From NCBI RefSeq assembly GCF_963457605.1, contig NZ_OY735139.1, positions 2,386,001 to 2,450,000 on the forward strand: a stretch of 64,000 nt of DNA, given 5' to 3'. The stretch comes from an uncultured Gellertiella sp. GTDB lineage: Bacteria; Pseudomonadota; Alphaproteobacteria; Rhizobiales; Rhizobiaceae. Shown here one piece after another: positions 56,192-63,681 of the stretch. Position 1 is the stretch's first letter, and each line of letters starts with the position of its first letter. A program made the position numbers and the translations under genes. The notes below the pieces were generated by a model, which saw only the letters and a program-made list of their open reading frames with translations, had not been told where the DNA came from and searched no databases.

Positions 56192-56374
56192 CGACTGGGT
56201 ATCACTAAAAAATATACGATACGAAACAGCAACTTCGATAGCATGGAGCTGCTGAAGGTGTTTGTGAGCGTTGACGTAGAAGCCGGGTGCGTGGTACGCC
56301 ATGAGGTAAGGAGAGATCGTACTACAGGTCTAACCTTGGTGAAGAAGACACCCATCACCTCAGAACAGCACTAG
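56183..56374 (+). CDS. Small phage protein, 63 residues
   Basis: Starts MLTRLGITKKYTIRNSN. The later part, MELLKVFVSVDVEAGCVVRHEVRRDRTTG, could be the true protein with a start at 56243. There is no recognisable domain. The upstream start lies within the TGTTGACA array, so its expression may be controlled by whatever binds there. Function unknown; it occupies the position of the earliest phage gene. Confidence 0.45.
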   Translation: MLTRLGITKKYTIRNSNFDSMELLKVFVSVDVEAGCVVRHEVRRDRTTGLTLVKKTPITSEQH

Positions 56375-56385
56375 GAAAGAGCTTC

Positions 56386-56790
56386 ATGGCCAAAACAGAC
56401 AGCAAGCAGACTGCATGGGAGTTTACGGAAGACTTCGATGTCAGTGTTGCACCACCGGAAGGCCCCACTCGGGCACCCCGCCGCTTCGAAATGCCCTTTG
56501 CACCCAAGCTCTTCACGCCAGCCTTGCCACTCGCGCTTGAGGGGAAGAAGCCCCACAAGTTTGTCCCGAAGTCCTTCTTTGTGGGACGCTCGGAGAAGCC
56601 CGAGCAGGTTGACGTGAAGTACATGCGCCAGAAGATCAGAGCGCAGTGGAACAAGTGGCTGAAGCTTCAGTCCAAGGAAGCCCAGGAGCAGCTAACCCTC
56701 CTGATAATCCCTAGGGACGGCAAGCAGACTGACTTTCCAGAGGAGGGGGTCTCCATCTGGATCATGAAGGCGGAAAAGACCAACAAGTAG
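56386..56790 (+). CDS. Early phage protein of unknown function
   Basis: A 134-residue protein starting MAKTDSKQTAWEFTEDFD, Pro-rich in the first half and basic in the middle (KYMRQKIRAQWNKWLKLQSKEAQEQ), with a strand-rich end. GGAAAGAG precedes the ATG. It lies between the repeat array and the RNA polymerase gene, where T7-like phages keep host-takeover genes. No family recognised. Confidence 0.6.
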   Translation: MAKTDSKQTAWEFTEDFDVSVAPPEGPTRAPRRFEMPFAPKLFTPALPLALEGKKPHKFVPKSFFVGRSEKPEQVDVKYMRQKIRAQWNKWLKLQSKEAQEQLTLLIIPRDGKQTDFPEEGVSIWIMKAEKTNK

Positions 56791-56958
56791 GGCACCGAGC
56801 CCACTGGGTGCCAGATACGGGGAGCGGCGCGGCTAGCGCCTTTCCCCAACCGCATGCAGTTCTCTGTGGAAAAGTGGAACATAAAGAGAACAAGTAAGAT
56901 TGCTTTCCTATAAAAATGTAGGACTATATCCCTACTGAGTTCGGGACGAGGAATGGTA

Positions 56959-59706
56959 ATGACAAGCAGGGACGAACGGACAGCCATATTGGAACGCCAC
57001 AACGACGACTACGAGACGATTGGAATCAATGAGAACTGGCAGCATGGCGATAATCCGCAAAGCCACCCCATGTGGGAGGAACAGCTCCGCTTGGAAGAGG
57101 GCATGATGCGCCGGGGTGCGGACAGACTACGTGATCAGGTTGTTGTGGCATCGGCACGTGGCACGATGACAGACATAGCGCCTGTCCGTGGCTTGATGAC
57201 CGACTGGGTGCCGGGCATTGCGGAAAACATTAAGGAATGGTGCAAGGTGTGGGACCGGAAGCGTGGAGTGAAGCCCGCCATCCTCCCACTAATGAGGACC
57301 ATTGACCCCTACATGGCCGCTCTGGTGGGCATCCGGCAAATTCTTAATTGGATTGGCCACTATCAGAGCGACGTGCCAAAAAACACGGTGCAAAACATCG
57401 CCGTGGAGATAGGCCGGACAATTGAGTATGAGCTAAGGGTGCGGGCTTGGGCGAACGGCTCAAAGGACGACAAAGCGCTATGGAAGGCTCAACAGGCCCA
57501 ATTCCGCCGCGAGAAGAGCACAGGTGTCCACCAGCGCCGCACCAACGTGAACCGCTTCAACCACCACCTTACGGATGGCACCTTTGAACAGGTCTCGTGG
57601 GATGACTGGACGCAGGACCAGATTTTCCGTGTAGGATGGGAAGTGATGGACGCCGTTGTGCGCCAGACGGGATGGTTTGAGCTAATCCCTGATCCCAACC
57701 ACGTCTACCGGAAGGGCAGCAAAAAGGGTCCTCGGCTTCTGCTGGTTCCAAAAGCGGGCCTTACCGATTGGCTCACGAAGGCCTTAGATCACGCTGAGGT
57801 AAGCATGCCCGACTACCACCCATGCGTCATGCCACCCCGCCCCTGGACCGACAACAAGAATGGCGGGTACTGGACGCCCTACGTGAAGCCGCGCTACCTA
57901 ATCCGCTTTAAGGCCTCCACGGGCTCACAGAAGGTCTTGGCGTCTGATGAGTATGACGCTATCGACATGCCACGTGTATACGCCGCTGTGAATGCCCTGC
58001 AAGACACCGCTTACCGCATCAACAGGCCCGTGCTCGACGTGTTCTCAAAGGTATGGACTGAGCTTCGCTGGGCGAGAGATGAGGCTTACCTCCCGGAGCT
58101 TGACGAAAGGCCCCTGCCACCCCGTACGCCCCGCATGATGCAGCATCGCGAGACAAACCGGGGGAAAGGCAGGAACGATAGGTCTGCCCCTGATGAAGAG
58201 ACCGCGCAAGAAATCTTTGAGTGGAAGCGAAAGGCTAGCCCAGTGCATGCCTTCAACGCGAAGCGGGCAGCGAGGGCGATTGGGGCCTCGGCCACCTTGC
58301 GGCTGGCAACAGCGTTTGCTGACTATGAGGCTATCTACTTCCCTCACACCGTTGATTTTCGGGGGCGGTACTACCCGATGCCTTCCTACTTACAGCCTCA
58401 GGGCACAGACCTTGCGCGGGGCCTGCTGACATACGCTACCGAAGCTGAGCTTACAGAGCGGGGTGTGTGGTGGCTTGCGGTGTGCCTTGCATCCAACTGG
58501 GGCAACGACAAGTGGAGCTTTGAGGAGCGGGTGAAGTGGGTCTATGAGAATGACGCCATGCTGCGTCAGATTGCAAAGGACCCTTATACCAATAAAGAGT
58601 GGTTCACAGCCGACAAGCCATGGCAGGTACTCGCATGCATTTTCGAGTGGAACGCCTACCGAGAAGCCAACGAGCGGGGCGAGAAGTTCTATAGCTCTTT
58701 GCCGGGCATGGTGGATGGAACGTGCAACGGCATCCAGCACCTCTCCGCGATTATCCGCGATGAAGTGGCCGGTGAGTACGTTAACCTGACCCCCGGCGAA
58801 AAGCCGCGTGACATCTACAAGTTCATCGCTGATGCCCTACAAGTCGAGCTTGAGGCTATTGAGCAGGCAGGCGGAGAACACGCACAGGTGGCCGCATGGT
58901 GGCTTGAGTTCTGTGGGCGAGATATGCCCCGGTCCCTGACAAAGAGGCAGGTGATGGTATTGCCATACGGCGGCACGCGGCAGAGCTTCTTCGACTACAC
59001 ACGTGCGTGGCTTAACAAGCACGATCCGGCTGGAGATAATCTGTCTGATGCTGAGCGGGAGGCCCGTTCGAGCAGAGTCAGCTTGGTGGTCAACCTGTTG
59101 TGGGACATCGTTAAGGAGAAGATCAAGGCCGCGTCCACCGTCATGACGTGGCTACAGGACTCGGCTCGAATAGCGTGCGAATCGAACCAACCGATTTTCT
59201 GGACAACCCCCTGTGGCTTTGTCGTCCGCCACTTCTACGGCACTATGGTGAGCAAACGGGTAGACCTGTTTCTGGATGGTCAACGCTGCGACGTGTCGCT
59301 GGGCGAGCGCACGGCAGACCTAAGCGTGCAAGATCAGCTAAGGGGCATCGCTCCTAACTTCACGCACTCCTTGGATGCCTCCGCATTTACAGACTGCGTA
59401 AACCTCTGTCTGGAGGATGGCATACGTGCAATCTCTGGGGTTCATGATGCGTATGGGACGCACATGGCTAACATGGACGTGCTTGCCCGGAATGCCCGCC
59501 TTGCATTTGTGATGACCCATGAAGTTGACGTGCTGGCTAACTTTCGTGAAGCAGTGCATGAGGTGATGATCCCCTACTTAATGCACTCCAAAGGCACTGA
59601 TGTGCACGAGGCTTATGAGCGGCTGGAGCGAGCCCTACCGCCTGCACTCTCGATAGGGAGCCTAGATTTGCGAGGTGTGCTGGACTCCCCCTACTTCTTC
59701 CACTAA
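56959..59706 (+). CDS. Single-subunit T7-like phage RNA polymerase
   Basis: A 915-residue DNA-directed RNA polymerase, close to T7 (883). Seen in order: the motif VDFRGRYYPMPSY, palm motif A VDGTCNGIQHLSA (catalytic Asp, T7 D537), motif B KRQVMVLPYGG (Lys and Tyr of T7 K631/Y639), PNFTHSLDASAF, and motif C GVHDAYGTH (catalytic Asp, T7 D812). It ends SPYFFH, matching the aromatic C terminus of T7 polymerase. GAGGA is 6 bases before the second ATG (56959) and too near the first (56953). It transcribes the middle and late phage genes from its own promoters. Confidence 0.95.
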   Translation: MTSRDERTAILERHNDDYETIGINENWQHGDNPQSHPMWEEQLRLEEGMMRRGADRLRDQVVVASARGTMTDIAPVRGLMTDWVPGIAENIKEWCKVWDRKRGVKPAILPLMRTIDPYMAALVGIRQILNWIGHYQSDVPKNTVQNIAVEIGRTIEYELRVRAWANGSKDDKALWKAQQAQFRREKSTGVHQRRTNVNRFNHHLTDGTFEQVSWDDWTQDQIFRVGWEVMDAVVRQTGWFELIPDPNHVYRKGSKKGPRLLLVPKAGLTDWLTKALDHAEVSMPDYHPCVMPPRPWTDNKNGGYWTPYVKPRYLIRFKASTGSQKVLASDEYDAIDMPRVYAAVNALQDTAYRINRPVLDVFSKVWTELRWARDEAYLPELDERPLPPRTPRMMQHRETNRGKGRNDRSAPDEETAQEIFEWKRKASPVHAFNAKRAARAIGASATLRLATAFADYEAIYFPHTVDFRGRYYPMPSYLQPQGTDLARGLLTYATEAELTERGVWWLAVCLASNWGNDKWSFEERVKWVYENDAMLRQIAKDPYTNKEWFTADKPWQVLACIFEWNAYREANERGEKFYSSLPGMVDGTCNGIQHLSAIIRDEVAGEYVNLTPGEKPRDIYKFIADALQVELEAIEQAGGEHAQVAAWWLEFCGRDMPRSLTKRQVMVLPYGGTRQSFFDYTRAWLNKHDPAGDNLSDAEREARSSRVSLVVNLLWDIVKEKIKAASTVMTWLQDSARIACESNQPIFWTTPCGFVVRHFYGTMVSKRVDLFLDGQRCDVSLGERTADLSVQDQLRGIAPNFTHSLDASAFTDCVNLCLEDGIRAISGVHDAYGTHMANMDVLARNARLAFVMTHEVDVLANFREAVHEVMIPYLMHSKGTDVHEAYERLERALPPALSIGSLDLRGVLDSPYFFH

Positions 59707-59717
59707 GCGCCCCAACC

Positions 59718-59745
59718 CTAATTCCCGCCGTCACGATAAAGGAGC
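59718..59745 (+). promoter_or_regulatory. Probable phage RNA polymerase promoter 1
   Basis: A 28 bp sequence (CTAATTCCCGC, C, GTCACGATAAAGGAGC) 12 bp after the polymerase gene. It recurs at 59844-59871 with one change. The TCAC..TAAAGG core resembles T3/T7-class promoters, and the position just after gene 1 is where T7 has its first own promoters. Initiation is expected near GGAG. Confidence 0.65.
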
Positions 59746-59768
59746 TCGCCCCACAAGGCGGGCTTCTT
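59744..59768 (+). terminator. Terminator after the phage RNA polymerase gene
   Basis: GCTCGCC (59744-59750) pairs with GGCGGGC (59757-59763), including one G-T pair, followed by TTCTT. It would stop host-polymerase transcripts from the early region. For transcripts from the overlapping phage promoter it would form a hairpin right at the 5' end. Confidence 0.55.
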
Positions 59769-59843
59769 GCTTTCCAGGCCCCAAACCCCGGAGGTGCTCC
59801 CATGCTCAAGGTTCTCTAAAACCCAGCATTTCTAGGCTTTCGG

Positions 59844-59871
59844 CTAATTCCCGCTGTCACGATAAAGGAGC
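59844..59871 (+). promoter_or_regulatory. Probable phage RNA polymerase promoter 2
   Basis: Second copy of the 28 bp element, differing from the first by a single C-to-T change (CTAATTCCCGC, T, GTCACGATAAAGGAGC). It lies 57 bp before the next gene and reads towards the SSB and endonuclease genes. A weaker relative, CCGCTATGACGAAAGGA, lies at 60932-60948 before the SSB gene. Confidence 0.65.
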
Positions 59872-59927
59872 GCCCCTCGGCCCTCCTTCATGTTTCCCCA
59901 CCATGCCACAGCAAGGAGCTTCAGCCC

Positions 59928-60284
59928 ATGAGCCAACCCCTTAAGACGATCATACGAATGGGCGCTGCCCACTGTGACCTCCACATGGTGGGCATCCCCG
60001 GTGGTGCTCCGCCCCTTACGCTTGACCTTTCGAAGGCAAGCCGCCGCGACAAGAGCCAGATCGGCCACCACCTGTGTGCCGCCTACGGCATCGCCACCGA
60101 GACCACTCCCTCCAAGAAGGACAAACCGCGCCATGGCAAGCACAAGCCACGAAACCGGCCTGCCGGACAGCTACCTCACGCCGCACCCGCTGGACAAACT
60201 CCGGCTGACAATGGTGCCCCGAAGCGAAGCCGCCGACGCCGCGCACCTCGCCCTGTTTCAGCTTCAGGACCTTCCCCGCACTGA
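59928..60284 (+). CDS. Small phage protein overlapping the next gene
   Basis: A 118-residue frame starting MSQPLKTIIRMGAAHCDLHMVG, with AAGGAG 10 bases upstream. The first 60 residues look like a genuine small basic protein (LTLDLSKASRRDKSQIGHHLCAAYGI). The last 50 are Arg/Pro-rich and overlap the following gene out of frame by 152 bp, so that part may be an extension past a lost stop codon. Function unknown. Confidence 0.5.
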   Translation: MSQPLKTIIRMGAAHCDLHMVGIPGGAPPLTLDLSKASRRDKSQIGHHLCAAYGIATETTPSKKDKPRHGKHKPRNRPAGQLPHAAPAGQTPADNGAPKRSRRRRAPRPVSASGPSPH

Positions 60285-60483
60285 GACCCAGGTCCTCGGG
60301 GTGGCCGTCCTGTTTTCCGCCATGGCCAAGCGCTGTGGTCTGGACCCCGAGGAGCTCTACCGGATGGGCATGATGGTCCTCCGTGAGCGAACGGACGGTG
60401 ACGTGCGTACAGGCAACAACCTTCAGGCTCTCCGTGACTATTGCGGCATCCGCATCATGGGCGAGCAGACAACCTTCTACTGA
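60133..60483 (+). CDS. Phage protein of unknown function, 116 residues
   Basis: Starts MASTSHETGLPDSYLTPHPL; AAGGAC lies about 10 bases upstream. The helical core TETQVLGVAVLFSAMAKRCGLDPEELYRMGMMVLRERTDGD and the end NNLQALRDYCGIRIMGEQ look like the small conserved proteins found between the polymerase and SSB genes of T7-like phages. No function is known. Confidence 0.65.
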   Translation: MASTSHETGLPDSYLTPHPLDKLRLTMVPRSEAADAAHLALFQLQDLPRTETQVLGVAVLFSAMAKRCGLDPEELYRMGMMVLRERTDGDVRTGNNLQALRDYCGIRIMGEQTTFY

Positions 60484-60498
60484 TCGGAGCACAATCTC

Positions 60499-60792
60499 AT
60501 GAAGTACAATCGTCTCGGCCTTGGTGCCGTCCTCGCTACGTCTGCTGCCCTCCTCTCTGGCTTCATCGGGCAGGTGGGGTCTCTGTCTGACACTCTCGCC
60601 TCCATGCCCATCCTCAAGCGGGGCTACCGGGCAAAGCTGGATGCAGGCATGAAGGCCTCTTCCCGCCGCAAGAAGACTGGCGTGGAGTACCCCTTCAGCA
60701 GCAAGGGCCAGCAGGAACGCAATGCCCGGCAACTCGCCGCTGGCAAGCTGGACTTCTCGGCCTCTCGGTTCCACCGGCTGGGCGCTGCGTGA
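60499..60792 (+). CDS. Phage protein of unknown function, 97 residues
   Basis: Starts MKYNRLGLGAVLATSAALLSGFIG, a hydrophobic stretch of about 20 residues that could be a membrane anchor, followed by a basic, Ser/Lys/Arg-rich part (KASSRRKKTGVEYPFSSKGQQERNARQ). GGAGC precedes it. Its stop shares a base with the next small gene. Confidence 0.55.
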   Translation: MKYNRLGLGAVLATSAALLSGFIGQVGSLSDTLASMPILKRGYRAKLDAGMKASSRRKKTGVEYPFSSKGQQERNARQLAAGKLDFSASRFHRLGAA

Positions 60793-60884
60793 TGGAGTTT
60801 CTCCGCATTCTCGTGGGGTCTTTCGTGGGAGGCTTCCTCGTGGGGGCCGTACTGACAGCCCTCGTGCAGCACTTCATCCACTGA
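60792..60884 (+). CDS. 30-residue single-span membrane peptide
   Basis: The peptide MEFLRILVGSFVGGFLVGAV continues to a total of 30 residues and is almost wholly hydrophobic, with GxxxG-type glycines, ending HFIH. Its ATG overlaps the TGA of the preceding gene by one base, which argues for translational coupling. Such peptides occur among the small genes of T7-like phages; role unknown. Confidence 0.5.
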   Translation: MEFLRILVGSFVGGFLVGAVLTALVQHFIH

Positions 60885-60894
60885 CTGCTTACCG

Positions 60895-60921
60895 TACCCA
60901 GTGCCAACCGCTGGGTATTTC
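60895..60921 (+). terminator. Stem-loop before the SSB gene
   Basis: TACCCAG (60895-60901) pairs with CTGGGTA (60911-60917), followed by TTTCT. It separates the small early genes from the SSB operon, just ahead of a weakly promoter-like sequence. Confidence 0.5.
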
Positions 60922-60960
60922 TAAACAGCCACCGCTATGACGAAAGGATTTCACAGCACA

Positions 60961-61613
60961 TGGCAAATCAATATCAGGATAGCCCGTTTGGCGTCGGCAA
61001 GTACCTGCACGTCAACAAGGCTGACCGGGGCGTTCCCGGCAAGTTTGAGTCCGCGCCTACCTTCAAGGTGGACCTCTCGCTCTTCGGTGAGGAAGCCCTT
61101 GAGCTGAAGGGTCTGGTGGACGAACGGGCGGAAGCTGCCCATGAGGCCTTCAAGGAAACCGATCAGTTCGCCAAGATGAAGCCGAAGGACCAGCGTGAGC
61201 TTGGCGTCTACTACCCCTACGAGGAGGTTGAGGACGACAACGGTGACAAGACCGGCGAAATCATCTTCCACTTCCGGCAGAACGAGAAGATCAAGCTGAA
61301 GGACGGCACCTTCAAGACGATCAAGATGGGCATCTACGACGCGGCAGGCAAGGAGTTCAACAAGCTGGTAACCTCCGGCTCTGAGCTGCGTGTCCGTTTC
61401 TCCACCCGCCCCATCATGGCACCGTCCACCCCCAAGAAGTACGGCGTTCGGCTGGACTTCATGGGCATCCAGGTCCGCAAGCTGCGTGAGCGTGGTGGTT
61501 CCGGTGGTGGCTTCGGCGCTGTGGACGGCTACGTGGATGACGGTGTGGCAGGCTACGAGGACAACTCTGAGGCCCGCGACAACACGCCCTCCAGCGATGA
61601 TGCGGACTACTAA
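60961..61613 (+). CDS. T7 gp2.5-like single-stranded DNA-binding protein
   Basis: A 217-residue SSB. FGVGKYLHVNKADRGVPGKFESAPTFKVDLSL at the N terminus and the OB-fold core are typical of the gp2.5 group. The C terminus is strongly acidic and ends SSDDADY, the acidic tail with terminal aromatic residue through which gp2.5 contacts the phage polymerase and helicase. It lies between the RNA polymerase and endonuclease I, as in T7. Confidence 0.88.
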
Positions 61614-61615
61614 GC

Positions 61616-61918
61616 ATGCGGACCCTCCCAGTCCAGGCGCACGCAGCGCCCTACACTGAGAAAGCCGCAAGCGCCAGCGCCATCCAGCTCTTCCCCGATG
61701 CCCCACCCATGAGCCCGATCCTTGGCCGGACCATCTGGAACGACTCCGCGGCAGTCCTTGCGATCCGCTTTGGGCCACCCAGCGAGCTCACAGCCGGGAA
61801 CGTCAACGCCATGATTGCGGCAGGGGGCTACTATGAGCTGCCCTTCGGCTACGTCGGGGAGGTCTCCGGCAAGTGGGCATCGGCCAACGGCTACGCCCGC
61901 CTCTCGGATATCGTCTGA
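61616..61918 (+). CDS. Phage protein of unknown function, 100 residues
   Basis: Starts MRTLPVQAHAAPYTEK two bases after the SSB stop. The core RTIWNDSAAVLAIRFGPPSELTAGNVNAMIAAGGYYELPFGYVGEVSGKWASANGYARLS looks like a small beta-rich fold, perhaps a virion decoration or tail component. A later start at 61709 is possible. It is coupled to the next gene by a one-base overlap. Confidence 0.55.
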   Translation: MRTLPVQAHAAPYTEKAASASAIQLFPDAPPMSPILGRTIWNDSAAVLAIRFGPPSELTAGNVNAMIAAGGYYELPFGYVGEVSGKWASANGYARLSDIV

Positions 61919-62079
61919 TGGCGAACTACGATCCGCTGACAGGAGGGGGCATCTCCATGGCCCCCATCCGGCTCACCGAGCAGTCCAGCGTGCGGCACGA
62001 TGAGCCTGTAGCCGCGCCTGAAGTGAAGACCCCCAAGGCTCCGGCCAAGCGCAAGGCCACCAAGGAGGTGTCGGAATGA
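61918..62079 (+). CDS. Small phage protein, 53 residues
   Basis: Starts MANYDPLTGGGISMAPIRLT and ends in a Lys/Pro-rich tail (VKTPKAPAKRKATKEVSE). Its start overlaps the preceding stop by one base and its own TGA overlaps the next ATG by 4 bases (62076-62079). The low-complexity basic tail suggests nucleic-acid or protein contact. Function unknown. Confidence 0.5.
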   Translation: MANYDPLTGGGISMAPIRLTEQSSVRHDEPVAAPEVKTPKAPAKRKATKEVSE

Positions 62080-62822
62080 TGCCTCTCTGGGACGGCCCAT
62101 TCGGCTGGAAGGGTAATATCGTGGGGGCAGGGCATACGGTTTTCCCCGGTGGTGGCCAAGCCTCGTCTAACCTCGGGCCGGGCTCGGGTGGTGGAGGCCC
62201 AACGCCTGTAAGCATCGCGGGCTCACCAAGCTCTGGCGTTGTTGGCGTTCCGTATAGCTGGGCTCCCACGGTGTCTGGCGGCTCCGGCACAAAGAGCTTC
62301 TCGCTCTCGGGGTCTCTCCCCTCCGGCCTCTCCTTCAGCTCCACCACAGGGGCCATCAACGACCCAGACGCGGGCTCTTTCACCCTCACGCAGGCTTGGT
62401 GGGAGCAGACCACCACGACATCCTACAAGCTGGATGCTCCGGTGGTCCGGCCTGTGGCTGAGAACACCAGCGCGATCTACCGCCATGACTGCCTCCTGCT
62501 GCACCAAGTCAACTTCCAGGCACCGGCAGGCTACAACTCGGCGGATGGCTACGCGGTCAACAAGCCGAAGCGCCTCCAAGGGAAGAATACGTCCTACATC
62601 TCGACTGGCCCCGGTCCACTCGCCCACTTTGATGGGTCTGTGGCAGCGAACAACAATGCAGGCGTAGCGGATGGCAATGCGGACGACCGCTTGCAGTCCT
62701 TCAGCTTCGGCACCTACGGCTTCAAGGGGACCCGTGTGGCCTTCGCCTCCAAGGCAAACGGTAACCTCACGCAGACCCAGATGGAGGAAGTAGCTATCAA
62801 CATGTACAAGCTGGTGGCTTAA
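62076..62822 (+). CDS. Phage protein with putative Ig-like (He_PIG) domain
   Basis: A 248-residue protein. After a Gly-rich N terminus, VSIAGSPSSGVVGVPYSWAPTVSGGSGTKSFSLSGSLPSGLSFSSTTGAI matches the He_PIG-type Ig-like repeat of phage and surface proteins (GVPYS, LPSGL, TTG). The second half is strand-rich (YGFKGTRVAFASKANG). It could be a virion decoration or adhesin, an odd position among replication genes. It overlaps both neighbours by 1-4 bases. Confidence 0.65.
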   Translation: MMPLWDGPFGWKGNIVGAGHTVFPGGGQASSNLGPGSGGGGPTPVSIAGSPSSGVVGVPYSWAPTVSGGSGTKSFSLSGSLPSGLSFSSTTGAINDPDAGSFTLTQAWWEQTTTTSYKLDAPVVRPVAENTSAIYRHDCLLLHQVNFQAPAGYNSADGYAVNKPKRLQGKNTSYISTGPGPLAHFDGSVAANNNAGVADGNADDRLQSFSFGTYGFKGTRVAFASKANGNLTQTQMEEVAINMYKLVA

Positions 62823-63325
62823 TGCCAGCACCCTCACGCACACCTCCAAGCAGAGCAGCAAGGGCGGAGGCGCGGGGTCTTCAGTATGGCTATAGGTCCG
62901 GCCTTGAAGGAAAACTTGGAGAGCAGATCAAGGCCCACGGCCAGCCGATCCTCTTCGAAACCTTCAAGGTCCCCTATGTCATCCCGGAGAGCCTGCACAA
63001 GTACACGCCTGACTTCCTGCTGGACAACGGCATCATCATTGAGGGCAAGGGGATATTCGATGCGCAAGACCGCGCCAAGCATCTCCTCATCAAGGGCCAG
63101 CACCCGGAGCTAGACATTCGGTTCGTCTTCTCGCGGAGCGCAGCGCCTATCACCAAGGGAAGCAAGACCACCCTGGCTGACTGGTGCCGCAAGTACGGCT
63201 TCAAGTTTGCCGACAAGCTCATCCCTGAAGGGTGGTTTCACGAGGAGGGTCCAGCCCGAGACCCCCGAGAAGTCATCCAGTTTGCCCCGTCCCTCGGGCC
63301 TCTGAAGCGGAAGGCCAAGGCATGA
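62822..63325 (+). CDS. T7 endonuclease I homologue (gp3-like)
   Basis: A 167-residue Holliday-junction and branched-DNA resolvase. All catalytic residues of T7 endonuclease I are present: Glu in YRSGLEGKL (T7 E20), Asp in YTPDFLL (D55), and Glu and Lys in IIEGKG (E65, K67). HLLIKGQHPELDIRFVFS and KFADKLIPEGW also match closely. In T7 it breaks down host DNA and resolves replication intermediates. It is 18 residues longer than T7 gp3 (149), by extensions at both ends. Its TGA overlaps the next ATG. Confidence 0.93.
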   Translation: MPAPSRTPPSRAARAEARGLQYGYRSGLEGKLGEQIKAHGQPILFETFKVPYVIPESLHKYTPDFLLDNGIIIEGKGIFDAQDRAKHLLIKGQHPELDIRFVFSRSAAPITKGSKTTLADWCRKYGFKFADKLIPEGWFHEEGPARDPREVIQFAPSLGPLKRKAKA

Positions 63326-63459
63326 AGACCGGCTTGCTGTTCCGCATCGGGAGCTTCTGGGTGGGGGCTCATTGGTCCCCCTACAACAAACGACTGTGTG
63401 TCAATTTCCTGCCATGCATCACATGGTGGGTCACACTCCCCGGAGGCAAATGCCCCTAA
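63322..63459 (+). CDS. Small phage protein, 45 residues
   Basis: Starts MKTGLLFRIGSFWVGAHWSP. It is aromatic-rich with a central hydrophobic segment (RLCVNFLPCITWWVTLPGG) and two Cys. Short proteins with the pattern GSFWVG.H.SPYN...W.TLPGG occur next to endonuclease or lysis genes in related podoviruses, as I recall. It overlaps the preceding gene by 4 bases and the next by 10. Function unknown. Confidence 0.6.
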   Translation: MKTGLLFRIGSFWVGAHWSPYNKRLCVNFLPCITWWVTLPGGKCP

Positions 63460-63671
63460 AGCTCAAGCACGACGCTTTTGAAATCTTCAAGAAGGCTTGG
63501 AGCGTCCGCTTCATGGTGCTCGCCTTCATCTTCATCGTCCTGGAAACCGCAATGCCCTTCCTTCAGGGCGTGCTCCCGGTGTCGGCCCCAGTGTTTGGGG
63601 TCTTGTCGGGCTTGATGGTAGCCGCCTCGTTCGTGGCTCGCTTCATCGCCCAGGAGAACCTACAAGGATAG
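63450..63671 (+). CDS. Candidate holin
   Basis: A 73-residue protein starting MPLKLKHDAFEIFKKAWSVR. It has two hydrophobic segments, about residues 21-39 (FMVLAFIFIVLETAMPFL) and 43-64 (VLPVSAPVFGVLSGLMVAASFV), a basic N terminus and a polar tail. Two membrane spans and its place just before a lysozyme gene fit a class II holin. A strong GGAGG site lies just before the ATG at 63450. Confidence 0.65.
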   Translation: MPLKLKHDAFEIFKKAWSVRFMVLAFIFIVLETAMPFLQGVLPVSAPVFGVLSGLMVAASFVARFIAQENLQG

Positions 63672-63681
63672 CCACAACAGA

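Noticed and set aside
56900-56930. Host promoter TTGCTT / TATATC before the phage RNA polymerase gene
   Set aside because: Spacing is 19 bp and both boxes are poor. A host promoter is expected somewhere upstream, but this one cannot be supported.
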